Shown here piece by piece: positions 25,371 to 34,396 of a stretch of 64,000 bases of DNA. Position 1 is the stretch's first letter, and every line of letters starts with the position of its first letter. A program made the position numbers and the translations under genes. The notes under the pieces are model-generated. The model saw only the letters and a program-made list of their open reading frames with translations, made no database searches and was not told where the DNA came from. The stretch is taken from positions 1-64,000 of the forward strand of contig CAZNUK010000003.1 of the NCBI GenBank assembly GCA_964576255.1, in the 5' to 3' direction. Source of the stretch: Eshraghiella sp964576255. Lineage in GTDB: Bacteria > Bacillota > Clostridia > Lachnospirales > Lachnospiraceae.

Positions 25371-26216
25371 TTACATTACAAACACACCAATCCCCAAAAG
25401 TCCCGGTCCGGTATGTACCGCCATAGACCCTGTAATCTGCTTTTCCATAATGATTTTGCCATTCTGAATCAACTCTTCAATTCTTGGTCTAATCTCCGAT
25501 GCGACCTTGGCAGCTCCACCATGCATCAAAGCAATATGACATTGCCTCTGACCAGCAAAATCCGCTGCCTCTTCAATAAGCTTAGAAATTCCCCTCTGAG
25601 CGCCACGGAATTTGGCAACGGTGTAATACACACCTTTTTCGGTACAAGAAATAATTGGTTTTAGATTAAGTGCCTTGCCCACAATTGCCACAGCAGGACT
25701 TATTCTACCGCCTTTTCTAAGATTCTCAAGGGTGTCCATATAGAAAAACACCTTGGAATCCAATCTCTTTTTCTCAAGTCTATCAATGATTTCTTTAAAA
25801 GACTTGCCCTCCTCAATCATCTCACCTGCAAGGATTGCAAAAAATCCTGCTCCAATGGAAATGTTCTTAGTATCAAAAACATATGTCTCCATATCCTCAA
25901 TTTCGTTAAAGGTTGCAGCTACTGTATTGTTGGTACCGCTTAAGCCCCCTGAGATTGTAATAGCAATAATTTTCTCATAACCTTCTGAGCGAACCTCCTC
26001 TACCATATCCAACACTTCCTGCATATTGGGAGTTGAGGTGGTTGGAAGCACATCCATGCTGTACACTGATACCGGGTCAAAATCCAAGCCATCCGTATAT
26101 TCTTTTCCCTCATGAAAAATCTTGAGTCTTAAAACCTTTATCCCATAGGTATTAATAACTTTCTCCGGCAAATCACAACCTGAGTCCACAATTAAAGCAA
26201 TTTTTGATGGATTCAT
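25371..26216 (-). CDS. DegV-family fatty acid-binding protein
   Basis: 281 residues. DegV fold with KIALIVDSGCDLPEKVI, the TSTPNMQEVLDMVEEV segment, ISGGLSGTNNTVAAT and a C-terminal HTGPGLLGIGVFV. The family binds a fatty acid, and FakB members present it to the FakA kinase; no FakA is in the window. AAGGAG lies 8 bases before the ATG. A promoter with an overlapping dyad lies upstream. Confidence 0.92.
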   Translation of the reverse strand: MNPSKIALIVDSGCDLPEKVINTYGIKVLRLKIFHEGKEYTDGLDFDPVSVYSMDVLPTTSTPNMQEVLDMVEEVRSEGYEKIIAITISGGLSGTNNTVAATFNEIEDMETYVFDTKNISIGAGFFAILAGEMIEEGKSFKEIIDRLEKKRLDSKVFFYMDTLENLRKGGRISPAVAIVGKALNLKPIISCTEKGVYYTVAKFRGAQRGISKLIEEAADFAGQRQCHIALMHGGAAKVASEIRPRIEELIQNGKIIMEKQITGSMAVHTGPGLLGIGVFVM

Positions 26217-26251
26217 ATACAGCTCTCCTTATACTATCTCTTAAAATACAA

Positions 26252-26310
26252 TGATATGTAGTAATCAATACTACATATCAAAGCATACAATGTCCTTCTT
26301 CAATTGTCAA
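26252..26310 (-). promoter_or_regulatory. degV promoter with operator-like dyad at the start site
   Basis: Minus strand: TTGACA (26305-26310), 17-base spacer, TATGCT (26282-26287), then a perfect 12-bp dyad TGATATGTAGTA...TACTACATATCA (26252-26280) where transcription would begin. The -35 overlaps the end of fliB. Confidence 0.55.
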
Positions 26311-27440
26311 TAGATTTTACACTTATTTAATAATAATTTGATTTGTTTAATTTTGAACTCAGATTTTTTAGAAAAAATCTTACATAAGTTGTCAAAATTT
26401 TCTTCTGAATGTTCCACCTCTCTGGAATAGAGATGGCATATATCCACCTGCTGTTCATAGGTCAGACTGCCATTAACAGCCCATACGCCTATGTCGCACT
26501 GCCTAATCATAAGCACGCTGACAATGCCCATTTTAACCTTCGTGAGAACATCTCCGTCAAAAACACCCTTCATAAAATACCGGAAAATAAAATATGTAAT
26601 GAGATTTTCAAACTCATATTCCTTATCCTTGTAGTACTTATTAAAGGCTAATGTCTGACCCTCGTAATCCTTAAGGTAGTGGTTCTCCTGAATGGTTTTT
26701 ACCATAAGTGGCCATTCTTTTTTGATAATCACCTGCTTCATATAGTATTTCCAAATGGTGTGGTATCTGGAAATTTCTTTGTTCGCAGGCAAAATTGTAC
26801 TTTCCGGTGTTGCCGGTGCAAAAGAAGCCACATAGTCCTTCATCTTGTCAGGATGTCTCATATACTTTTGGACTCCCTCGGCAAAATCCAAAAGCTCACA
26901 CATCCTCTGCCAGATATTTTTGTCCCTGTCCCAGACAATTTCATAGGCTTTTTCCCTTGCTTTTTTCAGATTAAGATACAAAAGCCCGTCAATATTATTA
27001 AGTCCGCTAAAGCTATCTTCGTTCTCGCTCTCGGTAAAACCGGGTGTCCTATTGTCCTTTAAAATAAGTTCCGCCGCAGTTTTACATGAAAGTGCGATTC
27101 CTGTCTCTTTATAATTACCAAATTCGCAGGTGTAACGTGGATATTGGTCGCAAGTAACGCATAAAGCATCCTCCCCCAGCTCACTGTACAAATCACAGAG
27201 ATTCTGGTCATTAAGAAATGGACAGCGACCGTCCTCACAGATTCTAAATTGGCCTTCCCTGCCTTTTTTACCCTCGACCATAACAGAATGCAGCCTTTCA
27301 CCAAAAGCACCGCCTATGGTCTTATAATAGGCAAAAGAAGCGTCATCCACATCTACCTGCCAGCCGGCGCAGCAAGTGTCTTCGCACTCTCCGGCTATAC
27401 ATTTAAAATCCTTATAATAGTCAGGAACCGTTACTTTCAT
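26307..27440 (-). CDS. fliB: FliB-like flagellin lysine-N-methylase
   Basis: 377 residues. The N-terminal Cys cluster (CIAGECEDTCCAGWQVDVDD) and later CEDGRCPFLNDQNLCDLY and CVTCDQYPRY match the FliB/YkgJ-like pattern; FliB proteins methylate flagellin lysines and carry an iron-sulfur cluster. The rest is helical with no other recognised motif. AAGGAG precedes the ATG. It lies 9 bases after the EF-hand-like gene. No flagellin gene is in the window, so the substrate is inferred. Confidence 0.85.
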   Translation of the reverse strand: MKVTVPDYYKDFKCIAGECEDTCCAGWQVDVDDASFAYYKTIGGAFGERLHSVMVEGKKGREGQFRICEDGRCPFLNDQNLCDLYSELGEDALCVTCDQYPRYTCEFGNYKETGIALSCKTAAELILKDNRTPGFTESENEDSFSGLNNIDGLLYLNLKKAREKAYEIVWDRDKNIWQRMCELLDFAEGVQKYMRHPDKMKDYVASFAPATPESTILPANKEISRYHTIWKYYMKQVIIKKEWPLMVKTIQENHYLKDYEGQTLAFNKYYKDKEYEFENLITYFIFRYFMKGVFDGDVLTKVKMGIVSVLMIRQCDIGVWAVNGSLTYEQQVDICHLYSREVEHSEENFDNLCKIFSKKSEFKIKQIKLLLNKCKIY

Positions 27441-27449
27441 ATATTCTCC

Positions 27450-28529
27450 TTAAACAGCAAAATCTACATGCATTATGGTGTTGACTTCCCCGCTTTCCAT
27501 AAGGTAAATTCCGCTTTTCTGTATTACTCCGTTGGTGGAATTGTCCGCAAGATTATTAAGGGCGAATTTGGTGTTGGCAGTGCCAAGATATATGGCTCCA
27601 ACCCCTGCATCCTTAATACTCATTAGTATGTTATTACCATTTTCGTTCTTTGTCCACACCTTTAATTTGGAAAAGACGGCGTCATCCTCATCAATCCAGC
27701 CATTCCCGTCCAAATCATACTTTGCTAAATCTTCAAATCCATTTCCTGATTTAGTGCCAAAGAGTTCACTACCATCATTAATGATTCCATCATCATTAAG
27801 GTCCATCGCCAGAAATCCGCTGTTGCTGGCAAACTGGGAAATCTCCTCCTTCTCGCCATCGCAGTCTAGATCAAACAAAAATTTCTGGTCGCTGAGCTCA
27901 GTTACGTCTCCTCCGAAATTAATTACCAATGGGTCATACAACACAAATTCCTCTTTGGTGTACTCCTCATAGGTCACTTGAAAGCTTCTTGACATTTCAA
28001 ATGAAAAATTAATGTCAAAGCTACGCCCATCCTTGGTAGTCACACTTCCTGATGTGCAAAAAGCTGTTGTCTCCTTCTCAGCATAAAAGGATGACTTCAC
28101 AGTCTGTAACACATAAGTTCCCGACATAGAAACAGTTGCCTGGGCATTCTGAATTCCTTGGTTAATACCTTGTGAAATTCTGTCATTGCCCTGATTGTCA
28201 TAGAAACAACTTTTCTTCCTGTCCCATCTGTCAAGAAGCATTTCCAGAACAAGATTTTTTAATTCCATAATAGAATTAACGCTTCGGGTTCCATTGCTGT
28301 TATACACAGGTCTTTGAGCAACGCCCGACATCTTCATCTGTTGCATCTGGCTTTCAAGTGAACGTTCCTCACTTGCTTTTTTTAGCTGTGAAAACATATC
28401 CTCACCGCTTTTTGCATCAAGCTCGGTCTCGGTTCCCTTAAAGCTCACCAATGAAATGCTTTGTGCAACCTTGGTCTCCTGATAACTTCTCTGGGAAGTC
28501 ATCTCAATACTACTGTTACCAATTCTCAT
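27450..28529 (-). CDS. EF-hand-like calcium-binding protein
   Basis: 359 residues without a signal peptide. The N-terminal third is polar and low-complexity (SQRSYQETKVAQSISLVSF). The C-terminal half has acidic Ca-binding-like loops DLDCDGEKEE, DLNDDGIINDGSELFGTKSG and DLDGNGWIDEDDAVFSKLKV, followed by WTKNENGNN. Similar proteins occur across Lachnospiraceae without known function. It is cotranscribed with fliB, suggesting a surface or flagellar link; that is inference. Confidence 0.75.
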   Translation of the reverse strand: MRIGNSSIEMTSQRSYQETKVAQSISLVSFKGTETELDAKSGEDMFSQLKKASEERSLESQMQQMKMSGVAQRPVYNSNGTRSVNSIMELKNLVLEMLLDRWDRKKSCFYDNQGNDRISQGINQGIQNAQATVSMSGTYVLQTVKSSFYAEKETTAFCTSGSVTTKDGRSFDINFSFEMSRSFQVTYEEYTKEEFVLYDPLVINFGGDVTELSDQKFLFDLDCDGEKEEISQFASNSGFLAMDLNDDGIINDGSELFGTKSGNGFEDLAKYDLDGNGWIDEDDAVFSKLKVWTKNENGNNILMSIKDAGVGAIYLGTANTKFALNNLADNSTNGVIQKSGIYLMESGEVNTIMHVDFAV

Positions 28530-28635
28530 AAATATCTCTCCTTCCGTTTTAGAAGGCGAGCCGCACTAATCAATCACTATTTATATCGGACAAAATATCA
28601 ACAAATTAACCTTGCCAGATGAAGTCAAAAAATAC

Positions 28636-28669
28636 TATAATCTTATGTAGACAACTCCCCCTTACGGGG
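28636..28669 (+). promoter_or_regulatory. promoter and small leader hairpin of the DUF4317 gene
   Basis: TATAAT at 28636-28641 is followed by a small CCCC/GGGG hairpin at 28657-28669, then TTTT, ahead of the start at 28692. No good -35 is visible. Confidence 0.35.
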
Positions 28670-28691
28670 CTTTTATAAGTGAGGTACATAT

Positions 28692-29813
28692 ATGAACAAA
28701 AAAGAAATTTTAGAAATCAAAAAGCTGTTCACCAACGACAAATGCTGTATTCAGCGTATTTGCGGCTGCTATGTGGACGGCAACAAGAATAAAGTTATGA
28801 CCTTCAAGGACGCTTTTTTATCCTTACAGGACGAAGAAATCTACAAATATTTTAAGATTTTTCGCTCCACCCTGTCAGGAACTCCGGGCAAAAATCTTAT
28901 TAATATGGAATTTCCTCTTGAAACCGAGGCAGAGGGCGGCTCCCAGGATTTTCTTATGCAGCTTAGAGCCAGCCACCTAAAAGATGACAACCTTTTGGAA
29001 GTTTTTTATAACAAAATAATTGATAATTACATCTATGGAGAAAACTATCTCATTCTCCTTATTGATGCCTGCTACGACGTACCTGGGAAGGGTTCTGATG
29101 AGCTTTCTATGGATGACTCATCGGATTATGTATACGAGCATATTTTGTGCAGCATCTGCCCTGTAAATCTGTCCAAAGAAGGCTTGTGCTACAACGCAGA
29201 TACCAACACTATCGAAAACCGCACCAGAGACTGGCTTGTGGAGGCGCCTTGCCATGGATTTTTGTTCCCGGCATTTAATGAACGCAACTCCGACATCCAC
29301 CAGATTCTCTATTACAGCAAGAACACTGAAGAAATCCAGACAGAATTAATCGACGGAGTGCTTGGCTGTGTCATTCCTATGACCAGCAAAATCCAGAAAA
29401 ACACTTTTACCGAAATCTTAGAGGAAACTCTTGGTGAAGAATGCACTTTTGAGGCGGTTAAGACCATCCACGAGAATCTTAATGCTTTTGTTGAGGAACA
29501 TAAGGATGAACCGGATCCGGTTACTTTTGGCAAGGAAGAGGTTAGACGTGCCCTTGAGAAAAGTGGTGTAGCCGATGAGCGCATCGAGGAATTTGAGCAT
29601 CACTACTCCAACGTTGCCGGAGAGCAGACAAGTTTTATGGCTACCAACGTGGTGGCTGCCCGCACTGTTGAAATCAAGGCTCCGGATGTGGTTGTTAAGG
29701 TGGCACCTGACCGCATGGATTTGGTGGAAACCAGAGAAATTGACGGAAGAAAGTTTTTGATGATTGAACTCACAGATAATGTGGAGATTAATGGAATAGT
29801 GGCGAAACCGTAA
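28692..29813 (+). CDS. DUF4317 family protein
   Basis: 373-residue cytoplasmic protein of unknown function, conserved in Clostridia. Recognised by MNKKEILEIKKLFTNDKCCI, RICGCYVDGNKNKV, KYFKIFRSTLSGTPGKNL, ENYLILLIDACYDVP and GFLFPAFNERNSDIHQILYY. Its C-terminal part is acidic and helical, ending DRMDLVETREIDGRKFLMIE. No signal peptide, helix or catalytic motif is seen. Monocistronic, with its own terminator. Confidence 0.88.
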   Translation: MNKKEILEIKKLFTNDKCCIQRICGCYVDGNKNKVMTFKDAFLSLQDEEIYKYFKIFRSTLSGTPGKNLINMEFPLETEAEGGSQDFLMQLRASHLKDDNLLEVFYNKIIDNYIYGENYLILLIDACYDVPGKGSDELSMDDSSDYVYEHILCSICPVNLSKEGLCYNADTNTIENRTRDWLVEAPCHGFLFPAFNERNSDIHQILYYSKNTEEIQTELIDGVLGCVIPMTSKIQKNTFTEILEETLGEECTFEAVKTIHENLNAFVEEHKDEPDPVTFGKEEVRRALEKSGVADERIEEFEHHYSNVAGEQTSFMATNVVAARTVEIKAPDVVVKVAPDRMDLVETREIDGRKFLMIELTDNVEINGIVAKP

Positions 29814-29831
29814 TGGCTTAATATTAAAACG

Positions 29832-29863
29832 AACCTCCGATAGGATTAATTCCTGTCGGAGGT
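29832..29863 (+). terminator. terminator of the DUF4317 gene
   Basis: Stem AACCTCCGA / TCGGAGGTT with an extended internal part, followed by TTTTGT. Confidence 0.85.
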
Positions 29864-29901
29864 TTTTGTCTGAAACTCCAATAATAATTATAACCTATGC
29901 A

Positions 29902-30069
29902 CTACTTAAACGCTTTCCAATGCCCACTGCGAGTTGAGCCAATTCTTGGAATTGCACCATAACTTACCATTTCTGCCATATTCTACTGAATCTGTCTAAA
30001 TGATATTCCCAATTTACCTACTAACGCTCTTTGTGTAACTCTTAGATTCTCATTAATTATAAGATGGTA
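29902..30069 (-). pseudogene. remnant of a winged-helix (RecG/AlbA-type regulator) C-terminus
   Basis: The frame reads ENLRVTQRALVGKLGISFRQ, then a stop, then NMAEMVSYGAIPRIGSTRSG and HWKAF, ending at 29902. This matches the terminal winged helix found in ATP-binding AlbA_2/RecG-like transcriptional regulators (LGIS-x4-Q-x-NM-L-G-I-R-GS-GHW), broken by one in-frame stop and with no N-terminal part. Confidence 0.55.
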
Positions 30070-30075
30070 ATTATT

Positions 30076-30378
30076 TTATAGTTTCCGTCCTTGATATTGT
30101 ATTGTTACCACATAAACTGTTTTGTGTGGTTCATCAATGTTGAAAATGGCAATATAGTTATCAATCAGTAACTGACGGTAGCCTTTTCCGGCATATCTCC
30201 CCTCATTTCGCTCTTGGTGAGATTGTGGAAATGTATCTAAGCTTAAAACAGCCTTCTTGATTCGGTCAACCTGTCCTTTGGCATTTTCAGGAGCCAATTT
30301 CTCATTTGCGATACATTCGTAAATGTGGTCTAATTCACTGATTGCTCTGGGGTTAACTTTTACCTTGTATTTATCCAA
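30076..30378 (-). CDS. RelE/ParE-family toxin
   Basis: About 100 residues: YKVKVNPRAISELDHIYECI, FPQSHQERNEGRYAGKGYRQ, and LLIDNYIAIFNIDE with VVTIQYQGRKL at the end, typical of ParE/RelE folds. No ATG is available; TTG at 30378 (GGAG 10 bases before) is preferred over TTG at 30402, giving an 8-base overlap with the antitoxin stop. It would poison translation or gyrase; which one is not clear from sequence. Confidence 0.85.
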   Translation of the reverse strand: MDKYKVKVNPRAISELDHIYECIANEKLAPENAKGQVDRIKKAVLSLDTFPQSHQERNEGRYAGKGYRQLLIDNYIAIFNIDEPHKTVYVVTIQYQGRKL

Positions 30379-30634
30379 AATGTTTTTTCTCCAATTCTGC
30401 AAAAACTATCTCTGCATCAACTGCTTCTGCTCCGTTAGCAATTTCTTGCTCAGATTCAAAAATTGCTTGGTCGATGCGATTCATTCTTGCAAATTTATCG
30501 TATAATTCACTACTCATTACAACCAAGTCGCTATATCCGTTTTTGGTAATAAAAATAGGCTCCTGTACCTTGTGTGCGATATCGGAAATCTCGGTTGTAT
30601 TGCGCAAATCTTTAATAGGCATAATAAGTGGCAT
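30371..30634 (-). CDS. Phd/YefM-family antitoxin
   Basis: 87 residues starting MPLIMPIKDLRNTTEISDIA, with the PIFITKNGYSDLVVMS core of the Phd/YefM fold and a charged C-terminal tail that would wrap the toxin. AGGAG lies 9 bases before the ATG. It overlaps the toxin gene and presumably autorepresses the pair. Confidence 0.9.
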   Translation of the reverse strand: MPLIMPIKDLRNTTEISDIAHKVQEPIFITKNGYSDLVVMSSELYDKFARMNRIDQAIFESEQEIANGAEAVDAEIVFAELEKKHFG

Positions 30635-30791
30635 AATACTTCGCTCCTTTCTCTGACATAATTATAGCATAATTATGTTCACAAAAGCAATGTAAAATGC
30701 TTATTAATGAAGCACGATTGTGTAAATTGGTTTGTATGTAACAATTAATTAGAATATTCTTATTAATTATTGACCGTAAACTGAGACAAAT

Positions 30792-30896
30792 CTATTCTGT
30801 TGTTTCCAATCTATCGCTATGCATATTCATTATAGCCTTTTCCTCCAATTCTTTTCTCTCTGCGTCACTTATTTGTCCAAACTTTTTCTTTGACAT
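30792..30896 (-). CDS. small hypothetical protein (34 residues)
   Basis: ATG at 30896 with AGGAGG 8 bases upstream encodes a charged peptide MSKKKFGQISDAERKELEEK followed by AIMNMHSDRLETTE. It is highly polar and likely helical. A good ribosome site supports translation, but there is no recognised family. It could be an orphan antitoxin-like peptide, a guess only. Confidence 0.45.
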   Translation of the reverse strand: MSKKKFGQISDAERKELEEKAIMNMHSDRLETTE

Positions 30897-30982
30897 AAAA
30901 AATTCCTCCTATCATATGTATGACTATGATAAGAGGATAACATTTGTCAACGAATTTTTCATTGGACTGTTAGTCCAAAAAA

Positions 30983-31318
30983 CTATGCTGATATTTGATA
31001 TAACTTTCTGCAATATTCTTTTAGACGTATTTGTTGTAACAGCGGGTTTGAAACAAATATCTCATAACTAATAGGATTATTATTTGCCTTCACTAACAAT
31101 TCTTCCATATGAACACCTAGCAGTTCGCTTAACATAAACAAATGGTCTACTGAAGGCAATATTAGCCCCTTGTACCAACGATAAATAGGCTGTACACAGG
31201 ATAAATGCAAATATTCTTTAATCATATTAGGTGTATATCCTGCTTTTGTAATTGCGTGCTTTATTCTTTTTCCCGTCTGTTGCATATCTATATTGGGATA
31301 TGTTTTATTATTTTCCAT
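30983..31318 (-). CDS. XRE-like helix-turn-helix regulator
   Basis: 111 residues. The helix-turn-helix lies in TGKRIKHAITKAGYTPNMIK and CVQPIYRWYKGLILPSVDHL, followed by LSELLGVHMEELL, the usual Cro/CI pattern. No ligand domain. It stands between the toxin-antitoxin pair and the acyltransferase cluster on the same strand, with a terminator between it and the cluster. Confidence 0.8.
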   Translation of the reverse strand: MENNKTYPNIDMQQTGKRIKHAITKAGYTPNMIKEYLHLSCVQPIYRWYKGLILPSVDHLFMLSELLGVHMEELLVKANNNPISYEIFVSNPLLQQIRLKEYCRKLYQISA

Positions 31319-31392
31319 AAGTTACTTTCCCTTGTAAGTTTTCAGTATATTTTTAAATTTCTAACGTACATTACAAGACACACGATATAAAA

Positions 31393-31412
31393 CGGGAGAC
31401 AATTGTCTCCCG
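31393..31412 (-). terminator. terminator of the acyltransferase operon
   Basis: Perfect 20-base palindrome CGGGAGACAA-TTGTCTCCCG with A run before and T-rich context on the minus strand, 19 bases after the operon's last stop. Confidence 0.8.
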
Positions 31413-31431
31413 AAAATATAGCCAGTCTTAC

Positions 31432-32358
31432 TCAATTGATACCCTTCTGTGCATTTAACTTAGCATAATGGTTTCCAAAAGTCAATGGATGATTATCCAA
31501 ATCCTGCATAATAGCTATTACTTCTCTATCAAGCTTATCCTTATATGTTCTCTGATTAATCACTTCCATTGTGAATCCCTTAAACTCCGACAACCGCTCT
31601 TTTTGAAATTTATCATAGTAATCATGCGAAATCTCTGAACGAGTAATTTGCGGTAATCGCTCCCAAATTTCCCATTTTAAAGTTGCAAGAACATTACGAA
31701 GCTTATGTATTGCCTCATTTTCCTGCATATCATTGAAAGAAAGTTCTTCTCCCACATTAACAATAAAATGCTTGTCCACTTGCTCAACTGCTATCGGAAC
31801 GATTGGCACTTGGCACTCCTTGGCAGCTTGGACGCATCCCGGAAACAGCTTTAGTGTTGGCAAATTAGGAGACAAATTCCATATACCTTCCGGAAAAATA
31901 AGCATAGATGTGCCTTGCTTTAATAATTTGCACATAAATTTAAAGCTGTTTTTACGATCGTCTTTGTCAGCGGTATCCACGTACAAAATGCCATTGGCTC
32001 TGAGAAAATAGTCATCAATAGTGGCATACATTAATTCCCAGTCGCCGGCAAAAGGGTAAGCAAAAAGTCCCAAAGCTTCTACTACCATTTCATAGTCACA
32101 TTTGCCAATGTGAGTAACTGCATAAATGACGGTTTTATCTTCGTCTATGATTTTGTCACTTATAATTTCATAGGTAAGTCCAAGTAACTTACTTTTGATG
32201 TGAAGGAGCTTCATTAAAAATGGGTGCCATTTCTTCCTTATGCGAGTACCTTTAATAGGGGTATCCGAAGCAATTGCAGTAGCTTTGCTTGTTTTATATT
32301 TTTTTATTTTAGTTCGTATGTAATGATTAATTGGAGTGTTTTTATTTGTTAGCTTCAT
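31432..32358 (-). CDS. PlsC-like 1-acyl-glycerophosphate acyltransferase family protein
   Basis: 308 residues. Acyltransferase block I HIGKCDYE (H-x4-D), then ANGILYVDTADKDDR, block III IFPEGIWNLSPN and block IV QVPIVPIAVEQ. Cytoplasmic with a basic N-terminus, no clear membrane helix. Transfers acyl chains to a lysophospholipid or another acceptor. It is 9 bases from a second acyltransferase, so one operon. The acceptor is unknown. Confidence 0.87.
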   Translation of the reverse strand: MKLTNKNTPINHYIRTKIKKYKTSKATAIASDTPIKGTRIRKKWHPFLMKLLHIKSKLLGLTYEIISDKIIDEDKTVIYAVTHIGKCDYEMVVEALGLFAYPFAGDWELMYATIDDYFLRANGILYVDTADKDDRKNSFKFMCKLLKQGTSMLIFPEGIWNLSPNLPTLKLFPGCVQAAKECQVPIVPIAVEQVDKHFIVNVGEELSFNDMQENEAIHKLRNVLATLKWEIWERLPQITRSEISHDYYDKFQKERLSEFKGFTMEVINQRTYKDKLDREVIAIMQDLDNHPLTFGNHYAKLNAQKGIN

Positions 32359-32367
32359 ATAATTCTC

Positions 32368-33384
32368 TTATACATTATTTACTCTATTTATTATCTTTAA
32401 TTTCTCCACTAAACTTGTTGAACGAAATTCTCCCCAAGCATCCCATGGGACATAATTAATATGATGAAATAGATAAAACTCATCATTTGAACCCCTAATC
32501 CCCTTAGTTTCCACATCAATGCTAATTTTTCCCATTTCTAAATTTCGCAGGTTTCCTTTAACAAAATTAATATAATCGCTATTCAATATTTCTTTACGAG
32601 AAAATAATCCTTTTTCTTCTATTAGCTCCCAACGCATAGTAGAGATACTATCCTCGTATTCTTGTAGCTTTTCCATTAAGTTGTCATTCTCTGCTACAGT
32701 AATAGGTTTTCCATATCTAATGTGTATACGAGTAATGGTTTCTATATCAAACGCCGTGTCATATGTATATTCGATAACCATAGGAACAATTGGCTTTTGA
32801 CTTTTTTGCGCTACGTCAATGAATCCCCAATATATTGGCAAGTGTAGCTTATTTGGAGATAGATTCCAAGCCGATTCCGGGCATATATATACAGAGTGTT
32901 CACGAAGAAGAATTGATATCATATCAAGTTTTGCATTAATTCTATTATTTGGATTGGTTTTATCTTTTGTTACTAAAATTAATCCTGTGTTAACTTGCGC
33001 CAATAATAAAGCTTTGTTGGTTTCTGCTCCATGAAAAATCACTGCATGTTTAGGACAATCAGTAATCCAAACAAATCCATCTAATACGCCCTGATGAGAA
33101 CATGCAAAAACAACTGCTCCTTCGGGAATATTTTCTAACCCGTCAGTAACTACACAAACATTACTTCTTGATAACATTCTGCACACCTTGGAACATATCT
33201 TTCCCGTGATTTTCTTCAAATGCGTTGCACAGGTAAGAGCACCCTTTGTAGTATTTGTCAGTTTTCGTTTCTTACAGTACGCTCTTAATTCCTCATAATA
33301 CGTTTTTCTATCTTCTGCATTTAAATTACACTCTTGACTATGCGATAAAACTGGAAAAGGTATGTTTTTTGCACGCTTAACCAT
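32368..33384 (-). CDS. second PlsC-like acyltransferase family protein
   Basis: 338 residues, paralogous to its neighbour: block I HQGVLDGF (H-x4-D), NTGLILVTKDKTNPNNR, block III ICPESAWNLSPNKLHLP and block IV QKPIVPMVIEY. The N-terminus has an extra basic segment of about 60 residues. GGAGAAGACC lies close before the ATG. It follows the ligase remnant by 14 bases. Confidence 0.86.
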   Translation of the reverse strand: MVKRAKNIPFPVLSHSQECNLNAEDRKTYYEELRAYCKKRKLTNTTKGALTCATHLKKITGKICSKVCRMLSRSNVCVVTDGLENIPEGAVVFACSHQGVLDGFVWITDCPKHAVIFHGAETNKALLLAQVNTGLILVTKDKTNPNNRINAKLDMISILLREHSVYICPESAWNLSPNKLHLPIYWGFIDVAQKSQKPIVPMVIEYTYDTAFDIETITRIHIRYGKPITVAENDNLMEKLQEYEDSISTMRWELIEEKGLFSRKEILNSDYINFVKGNLRNLEMGKISIDVETKGIRGSNDEFYLFHHINYVPWDAWGEFRSTSLVEKLKIINRVNNV

Positions 33385-33398
33385 GGTCTTCTCCTCTG

Positions 33399-34004
33399 TT
33401 ACAATTCTAATGCTTCTTTTTCCAATGCTCGGTAATCCACCTTACCAATTGTGGTTAATGGCAACCTGTCTTTAACAATGTATTTGACAGGTCTCTCGTA
33501 GATTTCAAAATTATTAAGAGCATATTGTTCAATGACTGCTAAAGCATCTTCTTCGGCGGCTCCGTTTTCTAATGTAAGAAAAGCAATCAATTCATTGTCC
33601 CATTGCGCTTTTTCCCTACCTACAACAGATATAGATTTGATGACACCCGTCTTTAGAAGGGAATCCTCGATTACTTTAGGGAAAACCTTATGACACACTC
33701 CGTTCTCCCATGTTAAAATCATTCGTTTGATTCTTCCCGTTATTTTTATAAATCCATCTTCATCAATGGAACCAATATCTCCGGTATGTACCCATACAAT
33801 TCCATCGTTATGAGTCTTAAGAACATTTTGCGTTTCTTCTTCGTTATCGAAGTAGCCCATCATTACACATGGGCCAGCAATACATATTTCTCCTTGCTCA
33901 TTATATGAGAGTTCTTCGTATGTCTCTGTATCAACCACTTTAATATTTGTATACACCAATGTTTCTATCTGTTTTGTTGTCGCTTTCGAAACAAATAACT
34001 CCAT
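33399..34004 (-). pseudogene. C-terminal remnant of an AMP-dependent acyl ligase
   Basis: The recognisable homology (from about NIKVVDTETYEELSYNEQGE) includes GEICIAGPCVMMGYFDNEEE, VHTGDIGSIDEDGFIKITGR, and PLTTIGKVDYRALE with the C-terminal lysine. The N-terminal ATP/acyl-binding two thirds are missing. The first 20 residues of this frame are out-of-frame acyltransferase DNA, so the gene is a deletion product fused near 33960. The C-terminal half is well preserved. Function is lost unless the subdomain acts alone. Confidence 0.75.
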
Positions 34005-34362
34005 TCAAAAACAATAGCAAACCATCAAAATTCACATACACTTCATTCGGGTCTGCCAAAAACAACCAACATGGTGCCTTTATTGCCTCAAATAAATTTT
34101 CTATATCAAAACCTCCAATATGTGTACAGGCATATATTGTAGGGCATTTACCTAATTGACTATTATCAGACATTATAGTTAATTCTTGTTTTCTTAGCTT
34201 TCGACTGACTGAGATAAGTGGAATCAGTCTATTATGAAAAAAGGCGTGCAATTTAATATTTTTCGTGTTGTTCTTACCATTTTTCATCTGTTTTAATCTA
34301 TGACTGATATGAAGTCTTGTTATACGTCGAATAATGTAAGGTTTATCTTTCGTACCATTCAT
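33940..34362 (-). pseudogene. N-terminal remnant of a third acyltransferase
   Basis: Starts MNGTKDKPYIIRRITRLHIS and contains block I HIGGFDIENLFEAI (H-x4-D) and FLADPNEVYVNFDGLLLFLN then GVICFESDNKTDRN, then loses homology after about 33960 (IGVYKY-stop). Blocks III-IV are absent because the deletion joins it to the ligase remnant in another frame. It is first in the operon behind the 34397-34425 promoter. Confidence 0.75.
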
Positions 34363-34396
34363 TATCTTTACTCACTTTCACGAAAACACTAAAAAC

